Part shown: positions 17,148 through 25,863 of the stretch, piece by piece
Numbering within the stretch: position 1 is the stretch's first letter
Layout of the letters: each line of letters begins with the position of its first letter
Assembly: GCA_964371945.1 (NCBI GenBank)
Contig: CAYJPA010000078.1
Location: 1 to 29,743 of the forward strand
DNA from: CAYJPA01 sp964371945
GTDB taxonomy: Bacteria; Chloroflexota; Chloroflexia; Thermomicrobiales; UBA6265
Direction: 5' to 3'
DNA: 29,743 nt
Notes under the pieces: generated by a model
The model's input: only the letters and a program-made list of their open reading frames with translations
Database searches by the model: none
What the model was told of the DNA's origin: nothing
Translations under genes and position numbers: made by a program

Positions 17148-18962
17148 GTGACCGATCGAGCAAAAACGCCCGTTGCGGGCGAGAAAGCACCCGCCGGACC
17201 CAATCCGAATCGTCGCCGCCGGAAGCGGCCGTCTTCTGAAGGAACCGCCATCAAGACGGTGGTTACGCCCGCGGGACAACCGTCGAAAACGGCGCCAAGC
17301 GGCCGGCTACGGGTGATTCCGCTTGGCGGAGTCGGCGAGGTAGGGAAGAACATGACCTGCGTCGAGTTCGAGGGCGATATGCTCCTGGTCGACGCCGGAG
17401 GCAAGTTCCCTGAAGAAGAACAGCGGGGAATCGATCTCGTGATTCCCGATATCACCTATGTCAAGCAACGACTCCGCAACCTGCGAGCAATCCTGATCAC
17501 GCACGGACACGAAGATCACATCGGCGGGTTGCCCTACCTCATCCCTCAGCTCAGAGGTAGAGCCCCGATTCCTGTTTATGGTTCGCCGCTCGCGCTAGGG
17601 TTCATTGAAAGCAAACTCCGGGAGCACAGGCTGGACAAGCATGTTGAGCTTCGCCCGGTGAGATCAAACGCAAAAATCCAATTCGGTAAGCTTTCGGCCG
17701 AATTCATCCATGTCACCCATTCGATCCCGGACACGTTCGCGATCGCGATCCATTCGCCGGTTGGAACGATTGTCGATACCGCGGACTTCAAATTCGATCC
17801 GACACCGGTCATGGGTGGACCGACCGACGAACGCAGGTTGAAGCAGCTCGGTGAAGAGGGAGTTCTGGCGCTCTTCTCCGACACCGTGCGGGTCGAGAAT
17901 GCAGGCAGTACCCCTTCGGAAAGGGTGGTGCTTGAAACGATGGACCGGGTAATCAAATCCGCTCGCGGACAGGTGGTGGTCACGACGTTTGCTTCAAACA
18001 TCAGTCGCATTCATATGGCGCTGCTCGCGGCGAATAAGTACGGGCGCAAGGTGGCGGTCGCGGGGCGAAGCATGGAGCAGAATGCCCGCGTGGCATTGTC
18101 TCTTGGCTATCTTGACCCACCGGAGGGCTTGCTGCTCAGCCTCGACGAGGTTCTGCGACTGCCCAAACATCAACGGGTGCTGGTCATCACAGGAAGCCAA
18201 GGCGAGGCAGCGGCAGCGCTCGCCCGAATTGCGGCGGCCGAGCATCAGAAGATTCGAATCGGCGCCGGCGATGTGGTATTCGTCTCTGCCTCACCCGTGC
18301 CGGGGAACGAGGAGACGGTCGCGAGGACGATCGATAATCTCTTTCGGCGCGGCGCCAAGGTGATTTACAACACGGTCGAGCGTAGCGTTCACGTTTCCGG
18401 TCATGCGGGCCGGGACGAGCTTAAAAAGATGCTCACGCTCATGCGTCCTCGATTCGCGGTGCCTATTCACGGCGAGTATCGGCACATGTCGCTCTATCGC
18501 GATCTGTGCAATGAAGTCGGGATTCCGAATGAGCGCGTGTTGTTGCCGGAGATTGGCGGTGTGATCGAGTTCACCGCCACCAAAGCGTTCAGGCCGGGGC
18601 GAGTCGCATCCGGCTCGGTGCTTGTCGACCGGCTTGGCGACCGTCGTGAGGGTCAGGTGGTGTTGCGCGATCGCGAGCACCTGGCTGACGACGGGGTCGT
18701 AGTGGTGACGATTGTCGTCGACCACGAGACGGGAGCGCTGATCGCGGGACCAGATTTGACCGCAAAGGGCTTGCCATCGGAGCTTCAGGATGGAGCGTTG
18801 CGTGAGGCGGAGAACGACCTTCGGAAAGCGCTCGACCGGCGCCCTAAGGGTGAGCCGCAATACGGCTACCTTATGCAGCAGATGAAGGAGACCGTCGGCA
18901 AGTCGCTCTACCGCCGCTCAAAGAGCCGCCCGATGATCTTGCCCGTCGTCACGGAGCTCTGA
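17148..18962 (+). CDS. rnj: Ribonuclease J
   Basis: A 604-residue RNase J, a metallo-beta-lactamase/beta-CASP enzyme with endonuclease and 5'-3' exonuclease activity in mRNA decay and rRNA maturation. Zinc motifs are HGHEDHIGG (119-127), HSIPDTFAI and VDTADFKFDPTP. The beta-CASP region shows SDTVRVENAGSTPSE, where most relatives have a SDSTNAxxxG-type motif, then TTFASNISRIH, ITGSQGE, VHVSGHA and PIHGEYRHM. The C-terminal domain ends GKSLYRRSKSRPMILPVV. A roughly 50-residue basic, Pro-rich N-terminal extension (with NRRRRKRPSS) precedes the core and makes the protein longer than the usual ~555. It may bind RNA. The GTG start has GGGAG six bases upstream. It converges on the TauE gene with only six bases between stops. 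Confidence 0.96.
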   Translation: MTDRAKTPVAGEKAPAGPNPNRRRRKRPSSEGTAIKTVVTPAGQPSKTAPSGRLRVIPLGGVGEVGKNMTCVEFEGDMLLVDAGGKFPEEEQRGIDLVIPDITYVKQRLRNLRAILITHGHEDHIGGLPYLIPQLRGRAPIPVYGSPLALGFIESKLREHRLDKHVELRPVRSNAKIQFGKLSAEFIHVTHSIPDTFAIAIHSPVGTIVDTADFKFDPTPVMGGPTDERRLKQLGEEGVLALFSDTVRVENAGSTPSERVVLETMDRVIKSARGQVVVTTFASNISRIHMALLAANKYGRKVAVAGRSMEQNARVALSLGYLDPPEGLLLSLDEVLRLPKHQRVLVITGSQGEAAAALARIAAAEHQKIRIGAGDVVFVSASPVPGNEETVARTIDNLFRRGAKVIYNTVERSVHVSGHAGRDELKKMLTLMRPRFAVPIHGEYRHMSLYRDLCNEVGIPNERVLLPEIGGVIEFTATKAFRPGRVASGSVLVDRLGDRREGQVVLRDREHLADDGVVVVTIVVDHETGALIAGPDLTAKGLPSELQDGALREAENDLRKALDRRPKGEPQYGYLMQQMKETVGKSLYRRSKSRPMILPVVTEL

Positions 18963-18968
18963 CACAAC

Positions 18969-19712
18969 TCAGAAGAGAGTCAATATCGCGCCAGCCGCAC
19001 CGGTTGCGCCCGTCAGAAGGAGCATTCCGAGCACGACGTGACGGAACACCGGAGGGGAAATGCTATCCGCGATCCGGCGCCCGGTCATCCGGCCGGCGAG
19101 CGCCGCTGGAACGAGTCCGAGTGAGAGGATCATGTCGGATCGATCGAGCTGCCGGCTCACGATCAGCAGCGAGACCGCGACGAAATTGACGACGACGAAG
19201 TAGGTCGTGATGGTGACCCGGAATGCCGCCGGCTCCATGTCTCGGGCGGTGAAGAGGAGCGCGATCGGAGGTCCGGTCAGCCCCGTCGTTGTCCCAAGCA
19301 CTCCGCTCGAGAGCCCGGCCGCGGCAACGGCCCCAGGTCGGTGAATCCCTGGAAATGGAAGCTTCGACACCGCGTGCAGCGAGAATGTGACCACAACGAC
19401 GCTCGCAAGGAGCTTGATGTAGAGCTCATCGAAGACATGCAGTATCGCGATCCCGATAGCCAATCCCATGACCGCCCATGGAATGAGCGCTCGCAGCGTT
19501 GCCCGCCGGACCGCATGCCACTCGGTCACCGTGACAACGATTCCGGAGCAGACGCCGAGCACATTGGTCATCGCTACGACAGTCGACGGCTCATTCATGA
19601 AGAGCAGCGGCGGCACCGCGAAGAGGGCGAAGCCAAATCCCGCGGTGCCCGATACGATTCCGGCGAGCAGCACGATGCCCGTTGTTGCGATCAGTTCCCA
19701 GCCGCCCGGCAT
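18969..19712 (-). CDS. TauE/SafE family membrane transporter
   Basis: A 247-residue membrane protein with about eight hydrophobic segments in two related halves, typical of the TauE/SafE (sulfite exporter-like) family. Characteristic features are the N-terminal GIVSGTAGFGFALFAVPPLL and, in the second half, SSGVLGTTTGLTGPPIALLF, the paired glycine-rich segments of the family. The substrate is unpredictable from sequence: sulfite, sulfoacetate and other organic anions are known for relatives. It follows the TrpB2-type gene by 24 bases on the same strand, so the two may be co-transcribed. Confidence 0.9.
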   Translation of the reverse strand: MPGGWELIATTGIVLLAGIVSGTAGFGFALFAVPPLLFMNEPSTVVAMTNVLGVCSGIVVTVTEWHAVRRATLRALIPWAVMGLAIGIAILHVFDELYIKLLASVVVVTFSLHAVSKLPFPGIHRPGAVAAAGLSSGVLGTTTGLTGPPIALLFTARDMEPAAFRVTITTYFVVVNFVAVSLLIVSRQLDRSDMILSLGLVPAALAGRMTGRRIADSISPPVFRHVVLGMLLLTGATGAAGAILTLF

Positions 19713-19736
19713 GTTCAGGCGGCTCTGAATTCGGCG

Positions 19737-21104
19737 TTATGCACTGACTGCTGGCAGCTCCGAAAGCGCCCGATCGATCGCTTCCTGGGGATGCTCGTGG
19801 TCCTGCAACGAGCCAGAGAGATAACTGTCATAGGCGGAGAGGTCAAAGTGACCGTGTCCGCAAAGACCAAACAAGATCGTCTTGGTCTCGCCTGACTCTT
19901 TCGCTTTGAGTGCCTCATCGATGGTGAGCTTGATCGCGTGGGTCGGTTCTGGCGCGGGAAGAATACCCTCGCTCCTGGCGAAGGTGATCGCCGCTTCGAA
20001 TGCGGCTCGTTGCTTGACTGCTTCCGCTTCGATCAAGCCTAGTTCCAATAAGTGGCTCACGAGTGGGGCCATCCCGTGGTACCGCAATCCGCCGGCGTGG
20101 ATCCCAGCAGGCACGAATGAGTGACCGAGGGTGTGCATCTTGACGAGCGGCGTCAGCATCGAGGTGTCGCCGAAGTCGTATGCGTAAACGCCGCGGGTAA
20201 GGCTCGGGCAGGCAGCAGGCTCAGCGGCGATGATCCGGATCGCTTTGCCGGAGAGCTTGTGGCTGATGAAGGGCAGTGTGAGGCCGGCAAAGTTGGATCC
20301 GCCCCCGGTGCAGGCGATCACCACATCCGGCCAGGCGTCGGCCATTTCGAGCTGCTTCAATGCTTCCTGACCAATGACTGTTTGATGCATCAAGACGTGG
20401 TTGAGCACCGAGCCGAGCGCGTACTTGGTGTCATCCCGCATCGCGGCGTCCTCGACCGCCTCCGAAATCGCGATGCCAAGCGAACCAGTCGAATCCGGGT
20501 CGTTCGCGAGTATCGCGCGACCGGCATTCGTGTCCATGCTCGGACTGGGTACGCAGGTGGCGCCCCAGGTCTCCATCAGCGCCCGCCGGTATGGTTTTTG
20601 GGCGTAGCTGATCTTGACCATATAGACCTTGAGCTCGATGCCGAAGAACGCACAGGCCATCGCCAGCGAGCTGCCCCATTGGCCTGCGCCGGTTTCAGTC
20701 GCGATCCGTTTCACGCCCTCTTGTTTGTTGTAAAAGGCCTGGGGCACAGCGGTGTTTGGTTTGTGGCTGCCGGAGGGACTGACGCCTTCGTACTTGTAGA
20801 AGATGCGGACGCGATCGGGCAGTTCGAGTGCTCGTTCGAGCCGGTGCGCACGGTAAAGCGGAGTTGGTCGCCAGAGGCGGTAGACGTCGCGAACTTCCTC
20901 GGGAATTGGCACCCAGCGCTCCTGGGTGACCTCCTGCTTGATGATCTCCATCGGGAAGATCGGAGCCAGATCGGCGGGTCCGATTGGTTGCCTGGTGCCG
21001 GGATGGAGCGGGGGAGGAAGTGGCGACGGAAGATCGGGCGAAATGTTGTACCAGTCCTTGGGCAGATCATCTTCGGTGAGGACGAACTTGGTGGTATCGC
21101 TCAT
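19737..21104 (-). CDS. trpB2: TrpB2-type (TrpB-like) PLP-dependent enzyme
   Basis: A 455-residue relative of the tryptophan synthase beta chain. TrpB condenses indole with serine; TrpB2 members can work without TrpA. The PLP lysine is K115 in GSHKPNTA, and TGGGSNFAGL is the cofactor phosphate loop. The long N-terminus (DDLPKDWYNISPDLPSPLPP) and the PTPLYRAHRLERALELP region are typical of TrpB2 rather than the shorter TrpB1. The C-terminal LFGLCGHGHFDL is also typical. No trpA or other trp gene is adjacent, so its role may be indole salvage or another beta-substitution. The ATG at 21104 has AGGAGAGG five bases upstream and was preferred over the longer frame from 21137. Confidence 0.93.
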   Translation of the reverse strand: MSDTTKFVLTEDDLPKDWYNISPDLPSPLPPPLHPGTRQPIGPADLAPIFPMEIIKQEVTQERWVPIPEEVRDVYRLWRPTPLYRAHRLERALELPDRVRIFYKYEGVSPSGSHKPNTAVPQAFYNKQEGVKRIATETGAGQWGSSLAMACAFFGIELKVYMVKISYAQKPYRRALMETWGATCVPSPSMDTNAGRAILANDPDSTGSLGIAISEAVEDAAMRDDTKYALGSVLNHVLMHQTVIGQEALKQLEMADAWPDVVIACTGGGSNFAGLTLPFISHKLSGKAIRIIAAEPAACPSLTRGVYAYDFGDTSMLTPLVKMHTLGHSFVPAGIHAGGLRYHGMAPLVSHLLELGLIEAEAVKQRAAFEAAITFARSEGILPAPEPTHAIKLTIDEALKAKESGETKTILFGLCGHGHFDLSAYDSYLSGSLQDHEHPQEAIDRALSELPAVSA

Positions 21105-21231
21105 TTTTGCCTCTCCTGGGTTGCGCGGCCGAATCAAGACAACATCGCCGGCAGGGATTGTCTCGGCGTGGAATTACTGCAGTTCGCGATTGGGTGAATT
21201 GTATCCGCTGAAACGCACATTGAGTGCACGA

Positions 21232-22002
21232 TTAGGAATGCTTGCGCGCTTTCCAGACCTCTTCGCGGGGCCGGCGATGGGCCCACTCCGTGGCGACGAA
21301 GGGATATGAGGTGGCGGCATCGGCCGGAACCTGAATCTCGACCAAGTTTTCGATCTCGAATTCGTTTGCTCGAAGCAGGCGATTCATATCGCCGTGGTTG
21401 AGATGAAACTCCGCGGCGCCGTCCGACCAGTCGAACCGGTGCATGCCAAAGTAGTCCCGTTCGAGCTTTGTCGTCACGGGCGCGTCATCGTCGTTTTCGC
21501 CTGTGCAGAGCATCAAGAGCAGGCTGTTGACCAAAAAGACGAGCCGGTCGCCGGGACGGAGGAGACGCGCCGCTTCGGGGATCCACTTGTAGGGATCGCG
21601 CCAGATGCTTGCGCCATATTCACTGATCGCGAAGTCGAAACTGGCATCCGCGAATGGCGTCTGTTCGGCATTGCCCAGATATAGCGGGAACTCGATGCCG
21701 TGCTTGACCTGCAACCGTGTCGCGGTTTCAAGCTGTTTGGGTGAGATGTCGATTCCGGCCGGGTTCGCGCCTCGTTTCGCATGCCAGGATGAAACGTCAG
21801 CAGTGCCGCGGCCAAGTTCAATGGTTTCGAGTCCGGTCAAATCGTCCGGCAACAGGTGGAGCTCGCTTTCAGGCACGCCGAAAATGCCCCAGATCGGCTC
21901 TGCAGCAGCCCATTCACGCTCACCGCTGACCGCATGGTTTGGGGCCCGCAAATCCCTTAAGACGCGGTTCCGCAAAAGGTAGTCGGGCAGGTTCTCGCTC
22001 AT
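21232..22002 (-). CDS. Class I SAM-dependent methyltransferase
   Basis: A 256-residue Rossmann-fold methyltransferase. Motif I is ETIELGRGTADVSSW, where an Arg replaces the Cys common in close relatives (ELGCGT). Motif II is NPAGIDISPKQLETA, followed by AEQTPFADASFDFAISEYGA and the post-motif EAARLLRPGDRLVFL. The SEYGASIWRDPYKWIPEAAR segment is characteristic of a group of uncharacterised bacterial methyltransferases. The substrate is unknown. Its ATG overlaps the stop of the VOC gene (ATGA), so the pair forms a coupled operon. Confidence 0.9.
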   Translation of the reverse strand: MSENLPDYLLRNRVLRDLRAPNHAVSGEREWAAAEPIWGIFGVPESELHLLPDDLTGLETIELGRGTADVSSWHAKRGANPAGIDISPKQLETATRLQVKHGIEFPLYLGNAEQTPFADASFDFAISEYGASIWRDPYKWIPEAARLLRPGDRLVFLVNSLLLMLCTGENDDDAPVTTKLERDYFGMHRFDWSDGAAEFHLNHGDMNRLLRANEFEIENLVEIQVPADAATSYPFVATEWAHRRPREEVWKARKHS

Positions 22003-22433
22003 TTCGCGGGTACCAACTGGATTTCGAGACCGAATGGCGTGGCGACATAATAGAAGCCGAGATTATTCCGCTCGCGCACGGTGATTCCCGGCTCCTTCGC
22101 GATCTGAGCCAGAAACTCATTGAGGTTTTCGACGGCCAGTGCCAAATGACGGCCGCCCACGTCGGCATTCTTTGGGAGCGATGGGTTTTGGTCGGGCGAC
22201 GACCACTGCAGCAACTCGACGCGGGAGCCTCCGATTTGTAGAAAGACATAGTTCCCGACCGCGCGAGAATGCACACCGAAGAGTCGCGTCATCCGGTCGC
22301 TATCGTCGTCGCGAAGTTCACCCCTGCGATTGATGTCCTCGAAGCCGAGCACATCGATAAAGAACCGAGCCGCCCGATCAAGGTCGGTAACGACGTAGCC
22401 AAGATGATCGATCGCGGTGACCTTGCCCGCCAT
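21999..22433 (-). CDS. VOC family (glyoxalase/epimerase-like) metalloprotein
   Basis: A 144-residue single VOC unit pair: first beta-alpha-beta-beta-beta at IDHLGYVVTDLDRAARFF with a metal-ligand His, then VELLQW. The second is GRHLALAVENLNEFLAQI with His, ending GLEIQLVPA with Glu. This H/E/H/E set fits a glyoxalase I or methylmalonyl-CoA epimerase-like metal site; the exact reaction cannot be told. The ATG at 22433 (MAGKVTAIDH) has GGAGAG seven bases upstream. A longer open frame to 22670 overlaps the divergent nitrilase and was rejected. Coupling to the methyltransferase suggests a shared small-molecule pathway. Confidence 0.88.
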   Translation of the reverse strand: MAGKVTAIDHLGYVVTDLDRAARFFIDVLGFEDINRRGELRDDDSDRMTRLFGVHSRAVGNYVFLQIGGSRVELLQWSSPDQNPSLPKNADVGGRHLALAVENLNEFLAQIAKEPGITVRERNNLGFYYVATPFGLEIQLVPAK

Positions 22434-22549
22434 ACATTTGCTCTCCAATCCAAGGTGAAACCGGTCACTTGTGCCGGTCATCGAATCATACTGTTCGAAC
22501 ACGCTCAAGACGCACGCGCGGGTAGAATCATCGGGCAGGGAGGCAATGT

Positions 22550-23566
22550 GTGATGACGGAACGGATTGTTCGGGCGGCGGTCGTGCAAGCGGCATCGGTG
22601 GCATTTGATCTCGAGCGCACGCTGGAGAAAGCGGAGAGACTCGTTGCCGAGGCGGCGATGAAGGGTGCACGCATCGTGGTCTTACCCGAGGCGTTTGTTT
22701 CCGGGTATCCGCGCGGCTCTTCGTTTGGCGCCGTGATTGGTTCGAGAACAGCTGCCGGTCGCGAGCTCTTCCGGCGCTATTGGGAGAGCTCGATTGACGT
22801 ACCGGGCGGGGCCGTCGACCGCCTCGGCGAAGCCGCGCGAAGCCACCGCGTGTTTCTCGTCGCCGGTGTCATCGAACGGGAGAGTGGCACGCTCTATTGC
22901 ACCGTGCTCTTTTTCGGTCCCGATGGCACTTATCTGGGGAAGCACAGGAAGCTGATGCCGACCGCATCCGAGCGGCTCGTGTGGGGCTATGGCGATGGTT
23001 CCACGCTGCCGGTTTTCCAGACCGAGATCGGACGGATCGGCGCGGTGATCTGCTGGGAAAACTACATGCCGCTGCTTCGGATGACGATGTATGGCAAGGG
23101 AATTCAGATCTACTGCGCGCCGACCGCCGACGGCCGCGATAGCTGGCCGGCAACGATGCGGCACATCGCCATCGAGGGCCGTTGCTTCGTGCTTTCGTGC
23201 AACCAGTTCTCGCGCAGAGGCGACTATCCGCTGGACTACGAGACCGAGTTTGGAAGCGATCCCTTGACCGTGATGTCGCGCGGCGGAAGCTGCATCGTGA
23301 ACCCGATGGGCGAGATCATCGCCGGTCCTGACTATGAAAGCGAAGCGATTCTCGTGGCCGATCTCGATCTCGATCAAATGGCCGAGGGCAAATTCGATCT
23401 CGATGTCGTCGGTCATTACGCCCGTCCGGATGTTTTTCAGTTGATCGTGAACGAACGAGCAAATCCGGCCGTAGCCGGGATTTCATGTGCCATTGAGGTT
23501 GGTGACGTCTCAGGTGAATCGGATGCTTTCGTTCGCGATTCCATTCGCTTTGCGGTTGGGAAGTGA
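22550..23566 (+). CDS. Nitrilase (carbon-nitrogen hydrolase, aliphatic/aromatic nitrilase type)
   Basis: A 338-residue enzyme of the nitrilase superfamily, branch 1, hydrolysing nitriles to carboxylic acid and ammonia. The Glu-Lys-Cys triad is visible: E47 in VVLPEAFVSGYPRG, K134 in GKHRKLMPT and C168 in GAVICWENYMPLLR. The flanking blocks TASERLVWGYGDGSTLPVF and MRHIAIEGRCFVLSCNQ are specific to true nitrilases rather than amidases or cyanide hydratases, though cyanide-degrading relatives share most of them. The start is GTG 22550 or the next codon, ATG 22553; GGGAGG lies a few bases upstream. It is divergent from the VOC gene, and its stop overlaps the GNAT gene in a GTGA overlap. A separate amidase lies nearby on the other strand. 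Confidence 0.95.
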   Translation: MMTERIVRAAVVQAASVAFDLERTLEKAERLVAEAAMKGARIVVLPEAFVSGYPRGSSFGAVIGSRTAAGRELFRRYWESSIDVPGGAVDRLGEAARSHRVFLVAGVIERESGTLYCTVLFFGPDGTYLGKHRKLMPTASERLVWGYGDGSTLPVFQTEIGRIGAVICWENYMPLLRMTMYGKGIQIYCAPTADGRDSWPATMRHIAIEGRCFVLSCNQFSRRGDYPLDYETEFGSDPLTVMSRGGSCIVNPMGEIIAGPDYESEAILVADLDLDQMAEGKFDLDVVGHYARPDVFQLIVNERANPAVAGISCAIEVGDVSGESDAFVRDSIRFAVGK

Positions 23567-24099
23567 CATCGCTGATCGTCGAAACGTTACGGTTGTGCTT
23601 GCCGGCCGCGAGCGCGGAAGAGCTCGCGGCGTTGATCGAAGGGGATCGAGCGAAGTTCGAAGCGCTTGTCGGCGCTTCGGCGCCGGATCCGATGGTTGCC
23701 CCGCCGGAAACCGGCGACGTGCTTGACTGGTTTCGCACCGCCATCGAAGAGGACGAAGCGATCCGGCCATGGTTCTTCCGGTGGATCATCGACAGGGCGG
23801 AAAAGCTGCTCGTCGGCTCGGTCGGTTTCGCCGGTTACCCGAACGACGAGGGCGCTGTTCTTCTTGGGTACTCGGTTTATCCGCACTATGAGCGGCGGGG
23901 TTATGCCTCAGAAGCCGCCACCGGTATGACCAGGTGGGCACTGTCGCAAGAACGAGCGACGAAGGTGCAAGCGACGATCTTTCCCGGCCACGTCGCATCG
24001 GAGCGGGTCGCGGCGAATGCAAGGTTGCGAAAAGTCCGAGAGATAGAAACCGACGATGGGCCTGTCGGGTTGTGGTCCCTTGAGAAATCAACAGGTTGA
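23563..24099 (+). CDS. GNAT family N-acetyltransferase (RimJ/RimL-like)
   Basis: A 178-residue acetyltransferase with the single-domain RimJ/RimL layout: N-terminal ETLRLCLPAASAEELAAL, a LLVGSVGFAGYPNDEGAVLL strand pair, motif A YSVYPHYERRGYASEAATGM with the acetyl-CoA pyrophosphate loop, then WALSQ and the motif B-like HVASERVAANARLRKVREIE. Motif B has AN-A-R in place of the more usual E-K-x-G-F, a modest divergence. The substrate could be a protein N-terminus, an antibiotic or another small amine. The GTG start overlaps the nitrilase stop (GTGA), so expression is probably coupled. Confidence 0.88.
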   Translation: MTSLIVETLRLCLPAASAEELAALIEGDRAKFEALVGASAPDPMVAPPETGDVLDWFRTAIEEDEAIRPWFFRWIIDRAEKLLVGSVGFAGYPNDEGAVLLGYSVYPHYERRGYASEAATGMTRWALSQERATKVQATIFPGHVASERVAANARLRKVREIETDDGPVGLWSLEKSTG

Positions 24100-24181
24100 A
24101 GCAAAGACGCAACATCCAGAAGGTACTCGGAACCCACTGAGGCCGTCAGCGCCGCACAAATCGACACTTGTCCTCGCTTGC

Positions 24182-24207
24182 CACAATAGGCCAAAGGCTA
24201 TGTTGTG
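24182..24207. terminator. Bulged hairpin between convergent genes, possible terminator
   Basis: CACAATAG and CC pair with GG, CTAT and TGTG across an AAA loop, giving about ten pairs with two small bulges. It lies between the GNAT stop (24099) and the end of the 74-residue gene (24216). A TTTT follows some bases later on the plus strand. It is a weaker candidate than the hairpin at 9585. Confidence 0.35.
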
Positions 24208-24215
24208 AGGGTAGT

Positions 24216-24440
24216 CTAGCTTTTGCCGCCTTCGACAAATCCTCGCACCACGCCCTGCAGCAACTGGCTTGATTCGGCGAGGACGAACCGTAAACCATCG
24301 ATATGCACCAGGACCTCGAGCAGTTCCTCGCCCTCGAACGATTCGACGGCGTCGGCCAGCTCACCACATTCGCGTAGAGCTGCCACGAGATTCCCTCGAG
24401 CTTGGTCGCCTCGTTGTGCAGGAGCTCGTGTGTATTCCAT
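24216..24440 (-). CDS. Small hypothetical protein downstream of the amidase
   Basis: A 74-residue protein starting MEYTRAPAQRGDQARGN, followed by an acidic helical middle (LRECGELADAVESFEGEEL) and a mixed C-terminus ending in a Gly-Gly-Lys-Ser. I do not recognise a family. The ATG at 24440 has GAGGT seven bases before it and starts ten bases after the amidase stop, which supports a real gene in the same operon. No signal peptide or membrane segment is seen. Confidence 0.65.
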   Translation of the reverse strand: MEYTRAPAQRGDQARGNLVAALRECGELADAVESFEGEELLEVLVHIDGLRFVLAESSQLLQGVVRGFVEGGKS

Positions 24441-24450
24441 GACGACTACC

Positions 24451-25863
24451 TCAATTCGTCGCAAGTGGCGGGCGACGATGGACCCATCCGGCCGCGTACT
24501 CGTAGGCGTGCGCGATCCGGCAGATGCGTGCCTCGCCGAATGGTCGCCCGGCAATCTGCATACCGATCGGCAGTCCGAGACGGTCGAATCCGCATGGCAC
24601 GGAAAGAACCGGCTGCCCGGTCGCATTGAAGGGCATGGTCAGGCGGGTGTAGGCGATATGAACGGTTTCGGTTGAGCCGTCAGCGTAGTGGATATTGAGA
24701 TCGTCAGCCGGTGCTGCCGTTCCGGAGGAGGTCGGCGCCAATACCGCATCCAGCTCGTGAAGCCTAAAAAGCTCCGCCATCGACCGTTGGGCGATACCCC
24801 TGGCCCGTAACGCACGGATGTAGCCGGTGGCGGGATAGAGTGAATTCGATTCGAGGCGAAGTCTCAACTCCTCTCCAAAGAGCTCCGGTGTTTCGCGGAT
24901 CGTGCCGGTGTGAACTTCGCAGACTTCGACGCGGTTGATCACGAAACTGGCCGCACGGGCGATCCGCGCTTCCTGCCACGGGGTTTCGATGAGGTCCGCG
25001 CCGAGATCTGACAGCAAACGGTAGGCGGTTTCCATTGCCGCGGCGATGTCAGGCTGCAAACGATCGAGGAAGAACGGGCGAAGAATACCGATCCGCAGAC
25101 CATGCAGGAATTGGCCGATCTCGACGGTCGCGTTGGCCGGCTGACGAGAGCCGGAACCTGGATCAAGCGGATCGTGACCGGCGATTGCGTTGTAGACCGC
25201 GGCCGCGTCGGCGACGGTTCGGGTGATTGGTCCGACCGTGTCGAGCGACCACGAAAGCGGGAAAACTCCTCGCTTGCTGACTGTTCCATACGTGGGTTTG
25301 AGTCCGACAACACCATTGGTCGCGGCCGGGTTGCGGATGCTTCCACCGGTGTCCGAACCAAATGCCGCCAGGCACGAACCGACCGCTACTGACGCGCCCG
25401 ATCCGCCCGAGCTCCCGCCTGGAATTCGAGTTGGGTCCCATGGATTTCGCGCGGGAACGCTGACCACGCCTGCCGCAAACTCCTGCGTCACGGTTTTGCC
25501 AATGAAAACCGCGCCGGCGGCCCGGGCATTGGCGACTGACGCAGCATCGGAAACCGCCGGTTCGGCAGATTCGCGCACGAGCGAATTGCAGCGCGTCGGT
25601 ATACCTTGGAGATCGAAGATATCTTTCACGCCCATCGGAATGCCGTGAAGCGGGCCGCGGTACTCTCCCGCGGCGATTTCGGCTTCGGCGTTCTTAGCCG
25701 ATGCCAATGCGCCTTCGGCGTCGACGACGACATACGCGTGGATCTGAGGTTCTGTCCGCTCCAGGCGTCGCAAAACCGATTCAGTCAGTTCGACGGGAGA
25801 GAGTTCTCCGGCGGCAATCCTGGCGGCGGCGACCGTGAGCGTAAGATCGCACGGCTCGCTCAT
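24451..25863 (-). CDS. Amidase (amidase-signature family, AtzE/GatA-like)
   Basis: A 470-residue amidase-signature enzyme hydrolysing an amide or carboxamide. The Ser-cisSer-Lys triad is visible: K80 in GIPMGVKDIFD, S151 in IPGGSSGGSGAS and S175 in GSDTGGSIRNPA. Serine spacing (24) equals that of GatA and FAAH. The paired AtzG/GatC-like small gene just upstream, overlapping by ATGA, places it nearer to the AtzE (1-carboxybiuret hydrolase) or GatA types than to lone amidases. No gatB is nearby, so tRNA amidotransfer is unlikely. The ATG at 25863 was chosen because of that overlap; an in-frame codon at 25884 is inferior. Confidence 0.93.
   Translation of the reverse strand: MSEPCDLTLTVAAARIAAGELSPVELTESVLRRLERTEPQIHAYVVVDAEGALASAKNAEAEIAAGEYRGPLHGIPMGVKDIFDLQGIPTRCNSLVRESAEPAVSDAASVANARAAGAVFIGKTVTQEFAAGVVSVPARNPWDPTRIPGGSSGGSGASVAVGSCLAAFGSDTGGSIRNPAATNGVVGLKPTYGTVSKRGVFPLSWSLDTVGPITRTVADAAAVYNAIAGHDPLDPGSGSRQPANATVEIGQFLHGLRIGILRPFFLDRLQPDIAAAMETAYRLLSDLGADLIETPWQEARIARAASFVINRVEVCEVHTGTIRETPELFGEELRLRLESNSLYPATGYIRALRARGIAQRSMAELFRLHELDAVLAPTSSGTAAPADDLNIHYADGSTETVHIAYTRLTMPFNATGQPVLSVPCGFDRLGLPIGMQIAGRPFGEARICRIAHAYEYAAGWVHRRPPLATN

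Noticed and set aside
20121..21197. 358-residue plus-strand frame opposite the TrpB2-type gene
   Set aside because: It is antisense to a complete PLP enzyme and shows no motifs.
22682..23416. 244-residue minus-strand frame opposite the nitrilase
   Set aside because: It is antisense to a gene with an intact catalytic triad and has no recognisable family.
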